From: Actinomycetota bacterium
Lineage (GTDB): Bacteria; Actinomycetota; Acidimicrobiia; Acidimicrobiales; Ilumatobacteraceae
Length of the DNA: 13,125 nt
Direction of reading: 5' to 3'
Assembly: GCA_018882725.1 (NCBI GenBank)
Contig: VERK01000039.1
Location: 1 to 13,125 of the forward strand
Under the pieces are notes generated by a model that made no database searches, was not told the DNA's origin, and worked only from the letters and a program-made list of their open reading frames with translations. Positions 13,001 through 13,125 of the stretch are shown piece after piece. Every line of letters starts with the position of its first letter. Position 1 is the stretch's first letter. The translations under genes and the position numbers were made by a program.

Positions 13001-13125
13001 ATGTCACTCGCACCCGACCGCCTCGCCATCGGGATCCGCCGGCACTTCACCACGCCCGGAAAACACCCGTATGACCAGGTGGTTTGGGAGAAGCGGGACG
13101 CGCGCATCTCCAACTGGAAGGACGG
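13001..13125 (+). CDS. nrdJ: Class II (B12-dependent) ribonucleotide reductase NrdJ, N-terminal fragment (runs off the window)
   Basis: Only the first 41 complete codons are present. The product reduces ribonucleotides to deoxyribonucleotides using adenosylcobalamin, so it works with or without oxygen. The segment IRRHFTTPGKHPYDQVVWEKRDA and the following ARISNWKDG (described in two parts) match the N-terminus of actinobacterial NrdJ, where FTTPG-x-HPYDEVEWERRDAVI-like sequence is standard. An AGGG Shine-Dalgarno within GAAAGGGA (12988-12995) sits 6 bases before the ATG. The gene has its own promoter and a long leader and is separated from nrdR by the molybdoenzyme. The catalytic cysteines and cobalamin-binding region lie outside the window. 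Confidence 0.88.
   Translation, partial: MSLAPDRLAIGIRRHFTTPGKHPYDQVVWEKRDARISNWKD

Noticed and set aside
1..13125. Mobile element, CRISPR array, defence island or tRNA
   Set aside because: No transposase or integrase frames, no direct repeat array, no tRNA-like cloverleaf; gene content is core and consistently GC-rich.

Overview
This is a GC-rich chromosomal window of ordinary bacterial core genes. Their order matches the conserved actinomycete block miaB-miaA-dapF-hflX ... lexA-(LysM protein)-nrdR-nrdJ. The CGAAC-N4-GTTCG LexA boxes, the TANNNT -10 elements placed 6-9 bases before start codons, and the protein sequences all point to Actinomycetota. A deep lineage such as Acidimicrobiia is a reasonable guess, but it is inference only. 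I see no insertion sequence, phage gene, CRISPR array, tRNA or rRNA.

Left part (1-8650, all + strand). The C-terminal part of DNA primase (dnaG, cut by the window edge) is followed by a housekeeping-type sigma-70 factor. Then come miaB and miaA (both i6A/ms2i6A tRNA modification, 4-base overlap). A second run of overlapping genes follows: dapF, hflX, a DapC-like aminotransferase and an unrecognised two-helix membrane protein. DapF and the DapC-like enzyme both belong to the diaminopimelate/lysine pathway.

Middle (8628-9841). lexA lies on the - strand, its 3' end overlapping the membrane protein gene by 23 bp. A short SOS control region separates it from a divergent gene for a single-pass LysM protein. 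That arrangement resembles mycobacterial ChiZ and Bacillus YneA, which restrain division during DNA damage. Three LexA boxes sit in this region: one on the lexA -35, one between the -35 and -10 of the LysM gene, and one at its transcription start.

Right part (9899-13125). nrdR, the nucleotide-responsive repressor of ribonucleotide reductase genes, is followed by a 757-residue bis-MGD molybdopterin oxidoreductase. After a 347-bp non-coding stretch comes the start of nrdJ, the B12-dependent class II ribonucleotide reductase. That stretch holds a weak terminator, a TTGACA/TGTAAT promoter, two NrdR-box-like palindromes exactly 41 bp apart, and a leader hairpin. The molybdoenzyme separates nrdR from nrdJ, which are adjacent in Streptomyces as I recall.

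Theme: replication (primase, sigma factor), DNA damage response (LexA and LysM division inhibitor) and dNTP supply (NrdR, NrdJ) lie alongside tRNA modification and cell-wall precursor synthesis. Five genes (miaB, dapF, lexA, nrdR, molybdoenzyme) appear to have -10 elements so close to the start codon that their mRNAs would be leaderless or nearly so. The sigma, LysM and nrdJ genes have Shine-Dalgarno sequences. I found no convincing wholly new system. The least explained items are the molybdoenzyme and the nrdJ leader.
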